From assembly GCF_014529945.1 (NCBI RefSeq), contig NZ_JACVFB010000001.1, positions 930,001 through 994,000 on the forward strand: 64,000 nt of DNA, in the 5' to 3' direction. Each line of letters opens with the position of its first letter. Position 1 is the stretch's first letter. This stretch comes from Chitinophaga varians. Lineage in GTDB: Bacteria > Bacteroidota > Bacteroidia > Chitinophagales > Chitinophagaceae. The notes beneath the pieces are model-generated. The model saw only the letters and a program-made list of their open reading frames with translations. It did not search any database and was not told where the DNA came from. Position numbers and translations under genes: made by a program. Positions 17,901-26,252 of the stretch are shown here, one piece after another.

Positions 17901-20830
17901 ATCGTAAATCCGGAGGGATCTGTCTGGGAAGTGAGGTTGCCAAATTTGTCGTAGCCGAATGTTGTCGTCAGCCATACGCTGGCAACGTTTTCCCATATCT
18001 TATGGCTCGTCAGCTGATGCGTGGTGTCATCGTATTCGAATTGTTCTTTTTTGAGCGTCTTGCTAAGGGCGGTGTCGGCGTACGACTGATGGTCGGTGAT
18101 GGCGCCTATGATCCACTTTGTTTCGTCGTTTTGGTATTGGCTTGTTTCTGTCAGCCTCGCAGCCAGCCCGTTTCCGTCGTGGTCTGCCTGGATAATGTTA
18201 CCATAATCATCAAACTGCCGGGTGACGGTGACGGTGGTATCGGGTGATGTATCATCCTTCATGAAGTTGAAGTGCCGGGTGGTAATCGTGGCGTCCTGTA
18301 TCTGCCACGAGTTTTTTTTCTGCGGTGTCTGATAGCTGTGCGCAACGGTTTTCATGTAGGTGTTGTCTTTGGTCCGTAAGGTGGTATGCTCACTGACCAG
18401 CTGCGTATTGGGAAACAGTTGCAGCATAGATAACTGTTCGGTGGTACCCATGCACTGATCAAAAATGCTGACGGTGCCAAACCCGAGCCAGCCTCGCCCG
18501 GAACGGTCTATCAGGGCATCTGCGTAGGTGTAGGTGGTGGTCCATTTATCTCCGGTGATTTCGTCTTTTTCGTACGACCGGACAACGTACTTCGGAATGG
18601 GCGTTCGCTGGAGCACATCTTTTCCGGCAACACTGCCGGGTATGGTGAAGCCTGACAGCTGAACATTATAGGAGGCGCCGCTCACCTTCGCATGGATGAG
18701 CCCCCGGGGCTCCATCACACCCGACTGGGACGGTGGCGTACAGGTGTACACGTTAGGATCGCTCAGCGGACTATAGGTAATGATGTATTTGGCGCCTACG
18801 CCGTCGGTGATCCCGGTTAACAAATCGGGATATTGTCCTCCGGGAGAGAGGGCGGTGGTGTTTTGCACATCATCATCCTGTGTCAGATATACCAGGTCAC
18901 TGAATCCCCTTCCGTATAGATCAAGTGGCATCATTAAACCACCAAAGAGGGTACCGGAAGTAAACTGGTTGATGCCCATCATCATGCTCAGTTGTGCGTT
19001 GGTGATGCGTACCACGGAGATGTTGAGGTCGTAACCCTGCTGACTGGTCAGGACTATTTCAGGTACCGGCGAGGCGGTCAGCGAGGCGGGCATAACGGAG
19101 ACGCCTGATGATAAACCGGTAGCAAGTTGATTACCGGCGCTGAAGGTCTGGCCGTTGTTGACAAGAATTTGCAGGCTCACATTATCTGATCCGGCCACAT
19201 AGATGAGGTCTGTATTACCATCGGCGTTGATGTCCAGCGGAATAAGCTGTCCCCCTGATGCGATCGTATCTTTCAGTACATTGTCCACTTCCGTGAAGCC
19301 GTTTTTTCCTGATGAAAGAAACCAGGTAAACGAAAGGTTGTAGTTGTCCTCCGTTACATATAACAGATCTTCCCTGCCATCAGCATTGGCGTCCATGACG
19401 ATCAGCGTGCCGCCATATCCGGCATTGAAGGTGGTGCCGGGTTTCCCTGAAGGATTAAAATTGGTGCCATCTGAGAAAAGTGCGATCAGTCCCAGGTTGT
19501 CGCCATCCTGATAGCTGTATACCAGGTCGGTCAGTCCGTCGCCGTCTACATCAGCAGCCATCAGGTTGCCGCCGAAAGATTGCGCGGTGGTCTGGGTGCT
19601 ACCTTGAGAGAGCGTCCAGGAGCCATTTGAAGGCGTTGCGGTAAATAGTGTCAGGCAGAGCGCATTGTTATCCCCGGTGGCGTATACCAGTTCCATTTTG
19701 CCATCTCCGTTGGCGTCCAGGGGAATAAATTCACCGCCGTAGAGCAGGGTGGTGGACACCGGGATAGGATCTGAGAACTTGCCATTCAGCTGTGACAGGT
19801 AGATATTAAAACTGAGGTTGCCATTGGTATCACTATAGGCATTTACAAAGTCCACCGCTCCGTTGCCATTGATGTCCATCGGCATAAAAGTGCCGCCCCA
19901 GCTGACATTCTGGGTAGGAATGGTGGCTGCCGGCTGGTAATTGCAGGCAGCGTCCTGCCAGGAAAAAGTGGTGGATGGCAGCGCATTGCCGCTGGTGTCG
20001 GTCTGGGAAACGGCGGTGAGGCGGCTGCGTTTGGTGGACGCGCTGTATTCGTAGGTGAACGTGTAGGTAGTGACCAGCGTTTCATCGATGTAGGTGGCCA
20101 GGGAATGAAGGCGGTTGTTTATTTGCATCTCACATCCGGCAACAAAGCCGGTTTCTGTATCGTCCCTGTTTTCATAACTGAATCGCACGGAGCGCCTGGC
20201 ACTTACCTTTTGGCCGCTATTGGCCGTATAGTCGATACGGTTAGGGAACCGTCGCCATCCTTTACCGGCGTTGATATAAGAGAAGGAGACGGTATTGCCC
20301 AGTGTATCGGTGATACTGGAGAGGTACCACGCCATGATATTGGGATTGTTATCGGCCGCTACACCCTGTGCATCGGCGGTGGCGCCATACTGATAGATCT
20401 TTCCGTCGTGCGCATACACGGTGAAGCTGTCAGGCCCCTGACGCCCGGAGGTGCTGCCATAGGTGGGCACCACTTTTTTCCACGACTGAATTTCTGTTTC
20501 ATAAGTGGCCTGGGTGTCAAAATAGGAGTTGCCATCACGTAGTACTAAGGCGGCGTGATCTAACCTCAAACGATCAGTGTCGCTGAAGGTGATACCCGCT
20601 ATAAATCCGTCGCGGGCGATGGTGGCGCCACATCTTTCGATCACGGAAATACCGTTGAGCTGGCATCCGATGCCCAGCGGTCCGTTGTCCCACAGGCTGC
20701 TGTAGTTGAAGCTTATATCGGGATGCATTTTGGCTATGCCCGGAGGAACATCGAATTTGAACGTGTAGTTGCTGCCGCCATTATGGTCAATAGAAAATCT
20801 GGCGGGAATGCTTCCTGCGTAATTACCCAT
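14915..20830 (-). CDS. SpvB/RHS-repeat protein (Tc-toxin B/C-like fusion) with hydrophobic C-terminal tail
   Basis: This is a 1971-residue protein built like a fused Tc-toxin B and C component. The N-terminus (about 5-300) is SpvB-like: SIPARFSIDHNGG, PPGIAKMHPDISFNYSS, GPLGIGCQLNG. Residues about 310-660 hold FG-GAP/VCBS repeats (DINGNGAVDFV, DANGDGKMELV, DVDGDGLTDLV, DANADGREDLL, DINADGNTDLI), then a TcdB-middle-like part (GITDGVGAKYIITYSPL), then YD/RHS repeats (about 850-1600). The RHS core (about 1610-1715) has EYDPFGGIRQR, YYMRSRYYDPRLL and DPMGLTDPSGH. In this family the RHS shell encloses a variable C-terminal toxin that is cut off after the core. Here the tail (about 1716-1971) is a Gly/Ala-rich hydrophobic stretch followed by an acidic linker and a basic end. 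No signal peptide and no TcA gene are present. Confidence 0.9.
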   Translation of the reverse strand: MGNYAGSIPARFSIDHNGGSNYTFKFDVPPGIAKMHPDISFNYSSLWDNGPLGIGCQLNGISVIERCGATIARDGFIAGITFSDTDRLRLDHAALVLRDGNSYFDTQATYETEIQSWKKVVPTYGSTSGRQGPDSFTVYAHDGKIYQYGATADAQGVAADNNPNIMAWYLSSITDTLGNTVSFSYINAGKGWRRFPNRIDYTANSGQKVSARRSVRFSYENRDDTETGFVAGCEMQINNRLHSLATYIDETLVTTYTFTYEYSASTKRSRLTAVSQTDTSGNALPSTTFSWQDAACNYQPAATIPTQNVSWGGTFMPMDINGNGAVDFVNAYSDTNGNLSFNIYLSQLNGKFSDPIPVSTTLLYGGEFIPLDANGDGKMELVYATGDNNALCLTLFTATPSNGSWTLSQGSTQTTAQSFGGNLMAADVDGDGLTDLVYSYQDGDNLGLIALFSDGTNFNPSGKPGTTFNAGYGGTLIVMDANADGREDLLYVTEDNYNLSFTWFLSSGKNGFTEVDNVLKDTIASGGQLIPLDINADGNTDLIYVAGSDNVSLQILVNNGQTFSAGNQLATGLSSGVSVMPASLTASPVPEIVLTSQQGYDLNISVVRITNAQLSMMMGINQFTSGTLFGGLMMPLDLYGRGFSDLVYLTQDDDVQNTTALSPGGQYPDLLTGITDGVGAKYIITYSPLSDPNVYTCTPPSQSGVMEPRGLIHAKVSGASYNVQLSGFTIPGSVAGKDVLQRTPIPKYVVRSYEKDEITGDKWTTTYTYADALIDRSGRGWLGFGTVSIFDQCMGTTEQLSMLQLFPNTQLVSEHTTLRTKDNTYMKTVAHSYQTPQKKNSWQIQDATITTRHFNFMKDDTSPDTTVTVTRQFDDYGNIIQADHDGNGLAARLTETSQYQNDETKWIIGAITDHQSYADTALSKTLKKEQFEYDDTTHQLTSHKIWENVASVWLTTTFGYDKFGNLTSQTDPSGFTIDIQIETGFNTFVASRSVKPEKGTTLTKQFTYEPAFGRLKSKTEASGGVTTQETDGIGRITSISKTAPDQSMVETTQYSWTMDDKLLCRTTKTRVSWKDDSWKTLQEYYDSAQRKVRTRHADVSGKQTIRTDTVYNETGLKTDETLPYFESATPQHMTWAYDEFGRNTSHVSPAADSGNDAVTTKKEYTNSTTEKITTAADTSVKRVTEITWANGPKRPLPVSKKDADGGLTTYSYNGLGMLISVTDPNNNNTTITYDTLGRKVQVVTSAATTTITYNDSERSIKEVIGGNSTTIYRDGIHRIIKKTTDKGDTTFTYDETKAAYGAGMLTSVTLPTGEQFEFGYSAEGLVTERKVTAGGSTYTITKTYTPDAHTDTITFPDGAVQTNTYGSGVLTQSGFTSGSDELPALVVYDKFDTNDHPASITYHNGVTGTLGYDNYGRIASCEVTGNHQTLFSDNISRDATDAVVQTGQLSSPNTYLYDKSGRLQSATDNVGSLSYDYDTSGNCTTLNGHTVQYEGYAPKSGDTLFSAQYNSAGNVQQLQCDNKTITYSYDSQQQLISANNSAFVYDYTGARLSKSESGTTTYYISPEYEVVQFPGGAVQHTCIVRAYGTRVYTKTIVDSGSPAPQDGIPATGSLYYIDDYRNSTRVVLDDSGNVTGTLEYDPFGGIRQRTGSKSFRHYFGGGEFDYDINAYYMRSRYYDPRLLHFLTPDDGLGGKLLDRDTYNLYAYVSSDPMGLTDPSGHSWLDFIGQTFLDVVSIGIGIGAIIMTGGALAGVVGSGLIGAGIGGLVYGITQKSWEKSSEESWGIRGWGGAFLVGGLTGAAAGVAALYVAPAIISTLSLEAASVGAMGVKLLTGMISGALVSGSGKMLTNWMNGKSVTSGLGSAVVFGIATAGASGFSSLTASYFLFEETIEQEAVTTLENNESSLLEGEGEGEEIAPTRENTPAPKQIKRVPIAKRWFREDKALIMTTIRFTWSTTNKVLTSLHIIPSF

Positions 20831-21339
20831 TGTGATGCTGTTTTAGATGAAGTGTAAACGTTTGTTTCAGTAAGTCGATGACCTACCGAAACTGTCAAAC
20901 AATAAATTGTATGGAAATCATTAGTTGGGTCCCGGATAGGGCAGGCGGAATGTAACTGCATGTGATATGCAATGATGTTACATCTCCTTCCTGACGGGTA
21001 GGGTTAAAGGGTGTTATCGGTTATTTTGAGTGATGTATGATGTCTGTGTCCTTTCTGAATATCCACAATTCTTCTTTTATTAATACAGGGTCCCGGTCAT
21101 CGATAGTAAAGGTAAAAATGAGGGTGCATTTGGGTTTTGTTAAGGATCGGATTAATTGTCGTTGTGCTGCCAGAGTATAAGTGGTGTGTCTTTAACTAAT
21201 TCCATGCTTAGGATGACTAACTTATCGGAAGTTAAGTATTTATTTTTTCTGTGTAAAATTTTTTTTACCGGAAAATTGCGTATCATAAAAAGAGCAAGGT
21301 GTGGCGTGCGGATGATCTTTCCATGATGGCATCAGCGGT
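20831..21339. other. 509-base AT-rich intergenic region
   Basis: This is the largest gene-free stretch. It lies between the start of the SpvB/RHS gene (20830) and the stop of the P450 gene (21340), both on the minus strand, so it should hold the promoter of the RHS cassette and the end of the P450 transcript. I see the nested dyad at 20950-20983 and a short dyad TAACTT/AAGTTA at 21218-21234, but no clear TAnnTTTG box, tRNA or small coding frame. Confidence 0.6.
20950..20983. promoter_or_regulatory. Nested inverted repeat upstream of the SpvB/RHS gene
   Basis: ATGTAAC (20950-20956) and GTTACAT (20977-20983) enclose a second dyad, TGCAT (20957-20961) and ATGCA (20967-20971). The arrangement lies about 120 bases before the start of the RHS gene and is a good candidate for an operator. 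Confidence 0.45.
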
Positions 21340-22506
21340 TCAGATGAACGGATCGAAGATAACAGGCAGTTCCTGGTAGCTGTACACCAGCGTGCTGGGC
21401 GTTCTTACGATCGTTGCTCCTGGCTTTACCCGTATATGATGCATATGTTTGAGCAACACTTCGAAGGCGATACGTGTTTCCAGCTTTGCCAGTATGGAAC
21501 CGATGCAATAGTGGATGCTGTGACCAAAGCTGAGTATTTTGGAATTGTCCCGGTTGATGTCGAAAACATCGGGTTGGGGGAATGCGGCGGGGTCCAGGTT
21601 GGCTGCGGCAAGGCAAAGGTTCACGAGGCTGCCGGCCTTAATAGTTTGACCACGAAGAAGAATATCGCGTGTTGCTCTTCTGGGCATCGCCATCACCGGT
21701 GATCTGAAACGCAACGCTTCTGTAAGCGCTTTGGGAAGATCAGCGGTATGAGTAGCAAGGTGCGCTTGCAGTTCGGGACGCTGGATAAAAAGATGAAGCG
21801 CTGTTGTGAGCCATGACTCTGTAGTTTCGGTTCCGGCACCGAGCAGTGTGATGCACGTGGCCAGTATTTCCTTGTCGGTCAGTTTTTCGCCATCCACTTC
21901 GGCCTGCAACAGATCGGTGATCAGGTCCTGCTGTGGCCGGGCCGCCCGTTCAGTGATGAGGTGAGACAGGAAAGCGCTCATCTCTCTCATGGTCTGGTAA
22001 TATATTTCCATGCCGATCACTGTCGGATCGCCGGTGAGCGTTTTTGTCCAGAGCGTTACCTGTGGACCGTTTTCTTTGGGAACGCCAATTAAATGGGAGA
22101 TGACGAGACACGGCAGGGGAGCGGCGAAAGCGCTGATAAAGTTCATCTCTCCAGATGCCAGCAACGGCGTTAACAACTGGTGGCATTGTTCGTACAACCA
22201 TGTTTCCATTCTGGAGATAGTGGCCGGCGAAAAAGCTTTGGTGACGAGCGCGCGTACTTTTCTGTGGCGGGGAGGGTCGGTGGCGAATATACTCGCGCCC
22301 AGCAGGTCATCGCCGGTAGTGGGAAGGTATTCGCTGGAAAATGTTTCATAGTCGCTTAACGCCCATTTCACATCATCATAGGTATAAAGCTGCCATCCGC
22401 CTTTGGCGCCATAGAAGAAAGTAAAATCCGGGTCGAAGTGGACCGGATTTTCCGCTCGCATCTGGTGATACCAGGGTGCGAGGTCGAGGACAGTAACAGG
22501 GAGCAT
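21340..22506 (-). CDS. Cytochrome P450
   Basis: This is a 388-residue soluble bacterial P450, a heme monooxygenase. The I-helix oxygen-binding motif is GAGTETTES, the K-helix ExxR is EALRF, and the heme ligand loop reads FGHSIHYCIG, whose Cys is the axial ligand. The usual FGxG has Ser in place of the second Gly. The length is typical of class I bacterial P450s without a fused reductase. I chose the Met at 22506 (MLPVTVLDL), which gives a normal N-terminus; the frame extends 21 codons further. No ferredoxin or ferredoxin reductase lies nearby, so electrons must come from elsewhere. The substrate is unknown and no biosynthetic cluster surrounds it. Confidence 0.92.
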   Translation of the reverse strand: MLPVTVLDLAPWYHQMRAENPVHFDPDFTFFYGAKGGWQLYTYDDVKWALSDYETFSSEYLPTTGDDLLGASIFATDPPRHRKVRALVTKAFSPATISRMETWLYEQCHQLLTPLLASGEMNFISAFAAPLPCLVISHLIGVPKENGPQVTLWTKTLTGDPTVIGMEIYYQTMREMSAFLSHLITERAARPQQDLITDLLQAEVDGEKLTDKEILATCITLLGAGTETTESWLTTALHLFIQRPELQAHLATHTADLPKALTEALRFRSPVMAMPRRATRDILLRGQTIKAGSLVNLCLAAANLDPAAFPQPDVFDINRDNSKILSFGHSIHYCIGSILAKLETRIAFEVLLKHMHHIRVKPGATIVRTPSTLVYSYQELPVIFDPFI

Positions 22507-22744
22507 TTTGTTGTTTTCGATAAAAATAAACTGCGCCACTGCGGAAATGTTGCAAACGTTACCCTGCATACTGTAAAATTACCGCAGGAGACCCTTGCTC
22601 ATACGTTCTTCTCCCGGAAAACCCTGAGAAGAAAAGCAGTGTGTTGCCTGGTTGTCCGGCAAGCTTCCCTGGACTTACTTTGTAGGCTGATAAACCACTG
22701 TTTTAACCCGGCAATTCACCGGAACCCTTCACTTCGTAAAAGAG

Positions 22745-22780
22745 CAGCCCGGAACGGGCATAGACGCCGATTCCGGGCTG
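22745..22780 (-). terminator. Terminator after the small secreted protein gene
   Basis: CAGCCCGGAA (22745-22754) pairs with TTCCGGGCTG (22771-22780) around a 16-base loop. On the minus strand it is followed by CTCTTTTAC. It lies 16 bases past the stop at 22797. Confidence 0.6.
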
Positions 22781-22796
22781 CCTGACTATTCAACGA

Positions 22797-23165
22797 TTAC
22801 ATCGGGACGATTAAGTCTACTGATCCGGCGCCTATGTTATCGGCGTCTACAACATACGGATAGCTGGCGAGGACGTTTGTCTTCAGATTGAGGGCCACAG
22901 AGCAGGATACTGTTTGTCCTTCGGTGACATATACCACCACAGAGCTGGACGGGCAGTTGATATTAACGGTGGTATCACCCCATACGTATGCCCGGGGCAT
23001 CCATATCGGCAAGGCACAGATATCAATAAAGGCGCCTGAACTGGCGTGATAAAACCAGGCGCGTAAGGTGACATTGCCACTAACAGGGGGTGCTTTTTTT
23101 TCTGATGAAGATGGAGCGGCACTCAGTAACAATACTACGGTGAGTATACAGGTGAGTGTTTTCAT
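22797..23165 (-). CDS. Small secreted protein of unknown function
   Basis: This is a 122-residue protein with a clear signal peptide (MKTLTCILTVVLLLSAAPSSS). The mature part is short, beta-rich and holds three Cys (DICALP, INCPSS, VSCSVA), so a disulfide is possible in the periplasm or outside. No domain is recognised. Its own terminator-like hairpin follows, so it is probably a single-gene unit. It lies between the P450 and the divergent PNPOx-like gene. Confidence 0.7.
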   Translation of the reverse strand: MKTLTCILTVVLLLSAAPSSSEKKAPPVSGNVTLRAWFYHASSGAFIDICALPIWMPRAYVWGDTTVNINCPSSSVVVYVTEGQTVSCSVALNLKTNVLASYPYVVDADNIGAGSVDLIVPM

Positions 23166-23256
23166 AAATAATTATTTTGAGGTTATGAATGGTCCGGACT
23201 CCAATCTGGTGTGTATAAAGCTACAAAATGGGAATGGGATGCCACTGCAGCGAAAT

Positions 23257-23274
23257 CCTGTATATATATACAGG
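23257..23274. promoter_or_regulatory. Perfect 18-bp palindrome in a divergent intergenic region
   Basis: CCTGTATATATATACAGG is its own reverse complement. It lies between the small secreted protein (start 23165, minus) and the PNPOx-like gene (start 23341, plus), where an operator could control either. No matching regulator is adjacent. Confidence 0.45.
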
Positions 23275-23340
23275 CATAATAAGTTATCTTAGCGGGTGCC
23301 CCGTAAGGGAAAAGGATTGGTAACCATCAATAGAGCGCTT

Positions 23341-23934
23341 ATGTCAGTAATAACGTTGCAGGAAATGATAGATCGGTTTAACAAGGGACTACAGCAGGAG
23401 ATACAACGGCGGAAGGTACGACTGCCTTATGCCTGCTGCCTTTCTACCGAAGGGCTGGATGGCTTTCCGAACGCCCGTTTTGTGTCATTAAAAGAAGTGT
23501 ATCAGGAACAGTTTGTGGTCACCGGCGCACTGAACTCCAGGAAAGGCGTTGAAATCAATCACCATGATAAAGTGGCTTTAACGTTTTGGTGGCCTGAAAC
23601 AGCGCAGCAGGTGCGTATTCAGGGAGTAGCCACGCAGCTGCCCGAAGAAATGGCCGATCGTTATTTTGAGGAACGGAACCGTGAAAGCCAGATTGTGTCT
23701 GTCGTGAGCCGTCAGGGTGAGATGTTAACAGCGCCCGAAATACTGACGCAGGCGTTTGATCAGCTTGCCGATGATCAGCATATTACCACCATCAAACGGC
23801 CGGACGACTGGGGCGCCTATGGCATTGCTCCGGTGCGTGTGGAGTTTTTGGTATTTAGTGAATCCCGTTTCCATGACCGTACGTTATATGAACTGATAAA
23901 TGGACAGTGGTCGGTGAAAAAACTGCAACCGTAG
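23341..23934 (+). CDS. Pyridoxamine 5'-phosphate oxidase (PdxH)-like flavoprotein
   Basis: This is a 197-residue FMN-binding split-barrel protein. It follows the PdxH pattern: PNARFVSLKEV, NSRKGVEI, the FWW stretch, QQVRIQGVATQL, then the C-terminal dimer region KRPDDWGAYGIAPVRVEF and RFHDRTLYE. PdxH oxidises pyridoxamine or pyridoxine phosphate to pyridoxal phosphate. Several positions differ from classical PdxH (EFL for EFW; the final W..RL.P reads QWSVKKLQP), so it may be a divergent PdxH or a related oxidase. The ATG at 23341 is preferred; upstream codons add 15 residues without support. It converges with the UvrA-like gene ten bases away. Confidence 0.82.
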   Translation: MSVITLQEMIDRFNKGLQQEIQRRKVRLPYACCLSTEGLDGFPNARFVSLKEVYQEQFVVTGALNSRKGVEINHHDKVALTFWWPETAQQVRIQGVATQLPEEMADRYFEERNRESQIVSVVSRQGEMLTAPEILTQAFDQLADDQHITTIKRPDDWGAYGIAPVRVEFLVFSESRFHDRTLYELINGQWSVKKLQP

Positions 23935-23944
23935 CAAAATATTC

Positions 23945-26197
23945 CTACGCCAGGTATTTTCGTATATACGTCGCTGTTGCAGTGTCTGAATGTTGCAGCA
24001 GATCGGCCACTGTTCCTTCAAAAGTAAGGTGCCCACCGTCTTTGCCGGCGCCCGGCCCCATATCAATGATCCAGTCGGCGCAGGCTATGATATCGAGATT
24101 ATGTTCGATCACGATCAACGTATGTCCGGCAGCGATCAGTTTGTTAAACAGCGCCAGCAATTTCTCGGTATCGGCGGGATGCAGGCCGGTACTGGGTTCA
24201 TCCAGCACCACTACCGAGTGTTGGTCCTTTAGTTGGGTACTCAGTTTCAGTCGTTGTAACTCGCCGCCGGAGAAGGTGTCCAGTCGTTGCCCGAGCGTGA
24301 GGTAACCCATGCCCAGGTCGTGCAACATGGTGAAGTGGCGACGGAGCTCCTGCTGCTCCGCAAAAAAGACGGTCGCTTCTTCCACGGTGAGGTCCATTAC
24401 CTCAGCGATGGACTTATTTCGGTAATGGTATGCCAGCACTTCCGGCCGGAAGCCGCTGCCACCGCATACTTCGCAGGGTATCTCCACATCGTCCATAAAT
24501 GCCAGGTCTATCTTCTCCATGCCCAGCCCTCTGCAGTTGGGGCAGGCGCCCTCACTGTTACGGCTAAACAGTTTGTTGCTGACGCCATTGGCACGGGCAA
24601 ACAGGTTGCGGATGATATCAGAGATGCCGAGATAGGTGAGCAGGTTCGACTTGGAATGGCCGGCAATACCGGACTGGTCAATCAATGTGATCTCCGGATG
24701 CTGCTGTGGTAATATCTCGCTGATCAGCGTGCTTTTGCCGGAGCCGGCCACGCCGGTAACGACGGTCAGTACCTGTAGCGGTATCTGCACGGTAACATTT
24801 TGCAGATTGTGTAGCCGGGCGTTACGGATGGTCAGTGTGTGGGTGAAGGGCCGCGGATGCTGGTTGTATGTTTTGTGTCGCGCGAAATAGCCGCCGGTTT
24901 TTCCTTCGCTCTTACGCAGACCGTCAAAGCTGCCCTGGTAAATGATTTCGCCGCCGTGGGTGCCGGAGCCGGGGCCCATGTCCATCACATGATCGGCAAT
25001 GCGGATGAGGTCCGGATCATGCTCTACCAGCAGCACCGTGTTGCCTTTGTCTCTGATCTTCTGAATAATACGGGATATATTGTCCAGGTCTTTAGGATGC
25101 AGGCCTATACTGGGCTCATCAAAAATATACAGCAGATTTTCCAGGCTACTGTCCAGCTGCCGCACCATCTTAATGCGCTGTGATTCGCCACCGGAGAGGG
25201 TAGGCGTTACGCGGTCGAGGGTGAGATAAGCTAAACCGATGGTCACCATGTGTTGCAGTTTTTTCACCAGTTCAGCGACAATGGTCTCGTATCCCTGGGC
25301 CTGTATGGGGCTGACAAACGCCAGTAGTTCATCTACCGGCATGGCGGCACAGTCGGCAATATCCCGTCCGCCTATTTTACAGGAGAGGACTTTTTCGTTT
25401 AGCCGTTTCCCGTGACAGGCAGGGCAGGACTGCTCCTTTACAATCCGGCTGATTTCTTTTTCGCGCAGGCGCAGCTCTTTGGAGTCTTTTTTCAGGATGT
25501 CCCTTTCCAGCCGGGGGATGATACCGGTATAACGCACGGTTTTGCCCCATTGGGGAGAGGGGTTGGGTGGTACATGCTCTTCAGCATGCAATAATATTTG
25601 CCACTCCTGCTCCGTATAGTCGGCGAGTTTTTTATCATTGTCAAAATACCCGGAGGCAGCATACCGTAGCCAGCGGTAGCCGCCGGGCTGAAAGGTAGGG
25701 AAGCGGATGGCCCCTTCATTCAGCGATTTGGAGGTGTCTATCAACCGGTGGATGTCTATCTGCCGTGTTTGCCCGATGCCGCCACAAACGGGGCACATGC
25801 CCTGTGGGTGGTTGAACGAAAAGATATTGGCGTAGCCTACGAATGGCTTGCCTACCCGTGAAAACAGCAATCGCAGCGAGGTGTAGATGTCCGTGGCGGT
25901 CCCCACGGTGGAGCGCACGTTGCCGCCTAAACGTTTCTGGTTAATGATCACCGGTACGTTCAGATGTTCGATGCTGTCCACATCCGGTACGCCCAGATGC
26001 TCCATCCTGCTGCGTACAAAGCTGTGCTGCATCTCACTCATCTGTCGCTGCGCCTCTGCCCCGATGGTCCTGAATACCAGCGACGATTTCCCCGATCCGG
26101 ATACGCCGGTAAAAACGGTGATCCTGCCTTTGGGAATTTCTAACGTAAGGTTTTTCAGATTGTGCTGACGGGCGCCGGTGATCTTTATCGGGTTCAT
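23945..26197 (-). CDS. Short UvrA-like ABC ATPase (UvrA2-type)
   Basis: This is a 750-residue protein with two ABC ATPase halves of the UvrA kind: GVSGSGKSSL near residue 36 and GVAGSGKSTL near 480, signature motifs TLSGGESQR and FSGGELQR, and Walker B stretches LYIFDEPS and VVLDEPS. Zinc-binding CxxC pairs are seen (CPVCGG, CPACHG, CPNCRG, CEVCGG). It is about 200 residues shorter than housekeeping UvrA (~940). In this class the reduced insertions are linked to self-resistance against DNA-binding drugs (DrrC/UvrA2 group) rather than general excision repair. It is transcribed away from a MarR regulator with shared control sequence, which supports an inducible resistance role, but that is inference. 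Confidence 0.9.
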   Translation of the reverse strand: MNPIKITGARQHNLKNLTLEIPKGRITVFTGVSGSGKSSLVFRTIGAEAQRQMSEMQHSFVRSRMEHLGVPDVDSIEHLNVPVIINQKRLGGNVRSTVGTATDIYTSLRLLFSRVGKPFVGYANIFSFNHPQGMCPVCGGIGQTRQIDIHRLIDTSKSLNEGAIRFPTFQPGGYRWLRYAASGYFDNDKKLADYTEQEWQILLHAEEHVPPNPSPQWGKTVRYTGIIPRLERDILKKDSKELRLREKEISRIVKEQSCPACHGKRLNEKVLSCKIGGRDIADCAAMPVDELLAFVSPIQAQGYETIVAELVKKLQHMVTIGLAYLTLDRVTPTLSGGESQRIKMVRQLDSSLENLLYIFDEPSIGLHPKDLDNISRIIQKIRDKGNTVLLVEHDPDLIRIADHVMDMGPGSGTHGGEIIYQGSFDGLRKSEGKTGGYFARHKTYNQHPRPFTHTLTIRNARLHNLQNVTVQIPLQVLTVVTGVAGSGKSTLISEILPQQHPEITLIDQSGIAGHSKSNLLTYLGISDIIRNLFARANGVSNKLFSRNSEGACPNCRGLGMEKIDLAFMDDVEIPCEVCGGSGFRPEVLAYHYRNKSIAEVMDLTVEEATVFFAEQQELRRHFTMLHDLGMGYLTLGQRLDTFSGGELQRLKLSTQLKDQHSVVVLDEPSTGLHPADTEKLLALFNKLIAAGHTLIVIEHNLDIIACADWIIDMGPGAGKDGGHLTFEGTVADLLQHSDTATATYIRKYLA

Positions 26198-26211
26198 GGG
26201 TTAATTTTTAT

Positions 26212-26252
26212 TAACTTTGTAAATAGTTAACTAAGTTAAATAATTTTAACTA
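26212..26252 (+). promoter_or_regulatory. Promoter and probable MarR operator between the uvrA-like and marR genes
   Basis: TAACTTTG (26212-26219) matches the Bacteroidota -7 box TAnnTTTG. Just downstream is the perfect palindrome TAGTTAACTA (26224-26233), followed by more GTTAA and TTAAC copies up to the marR start. A MarR dimer bound here would block its own promoter and could also affect the divergent uvrA-like gene, whose start is at 26197. Confidence 0.6.
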
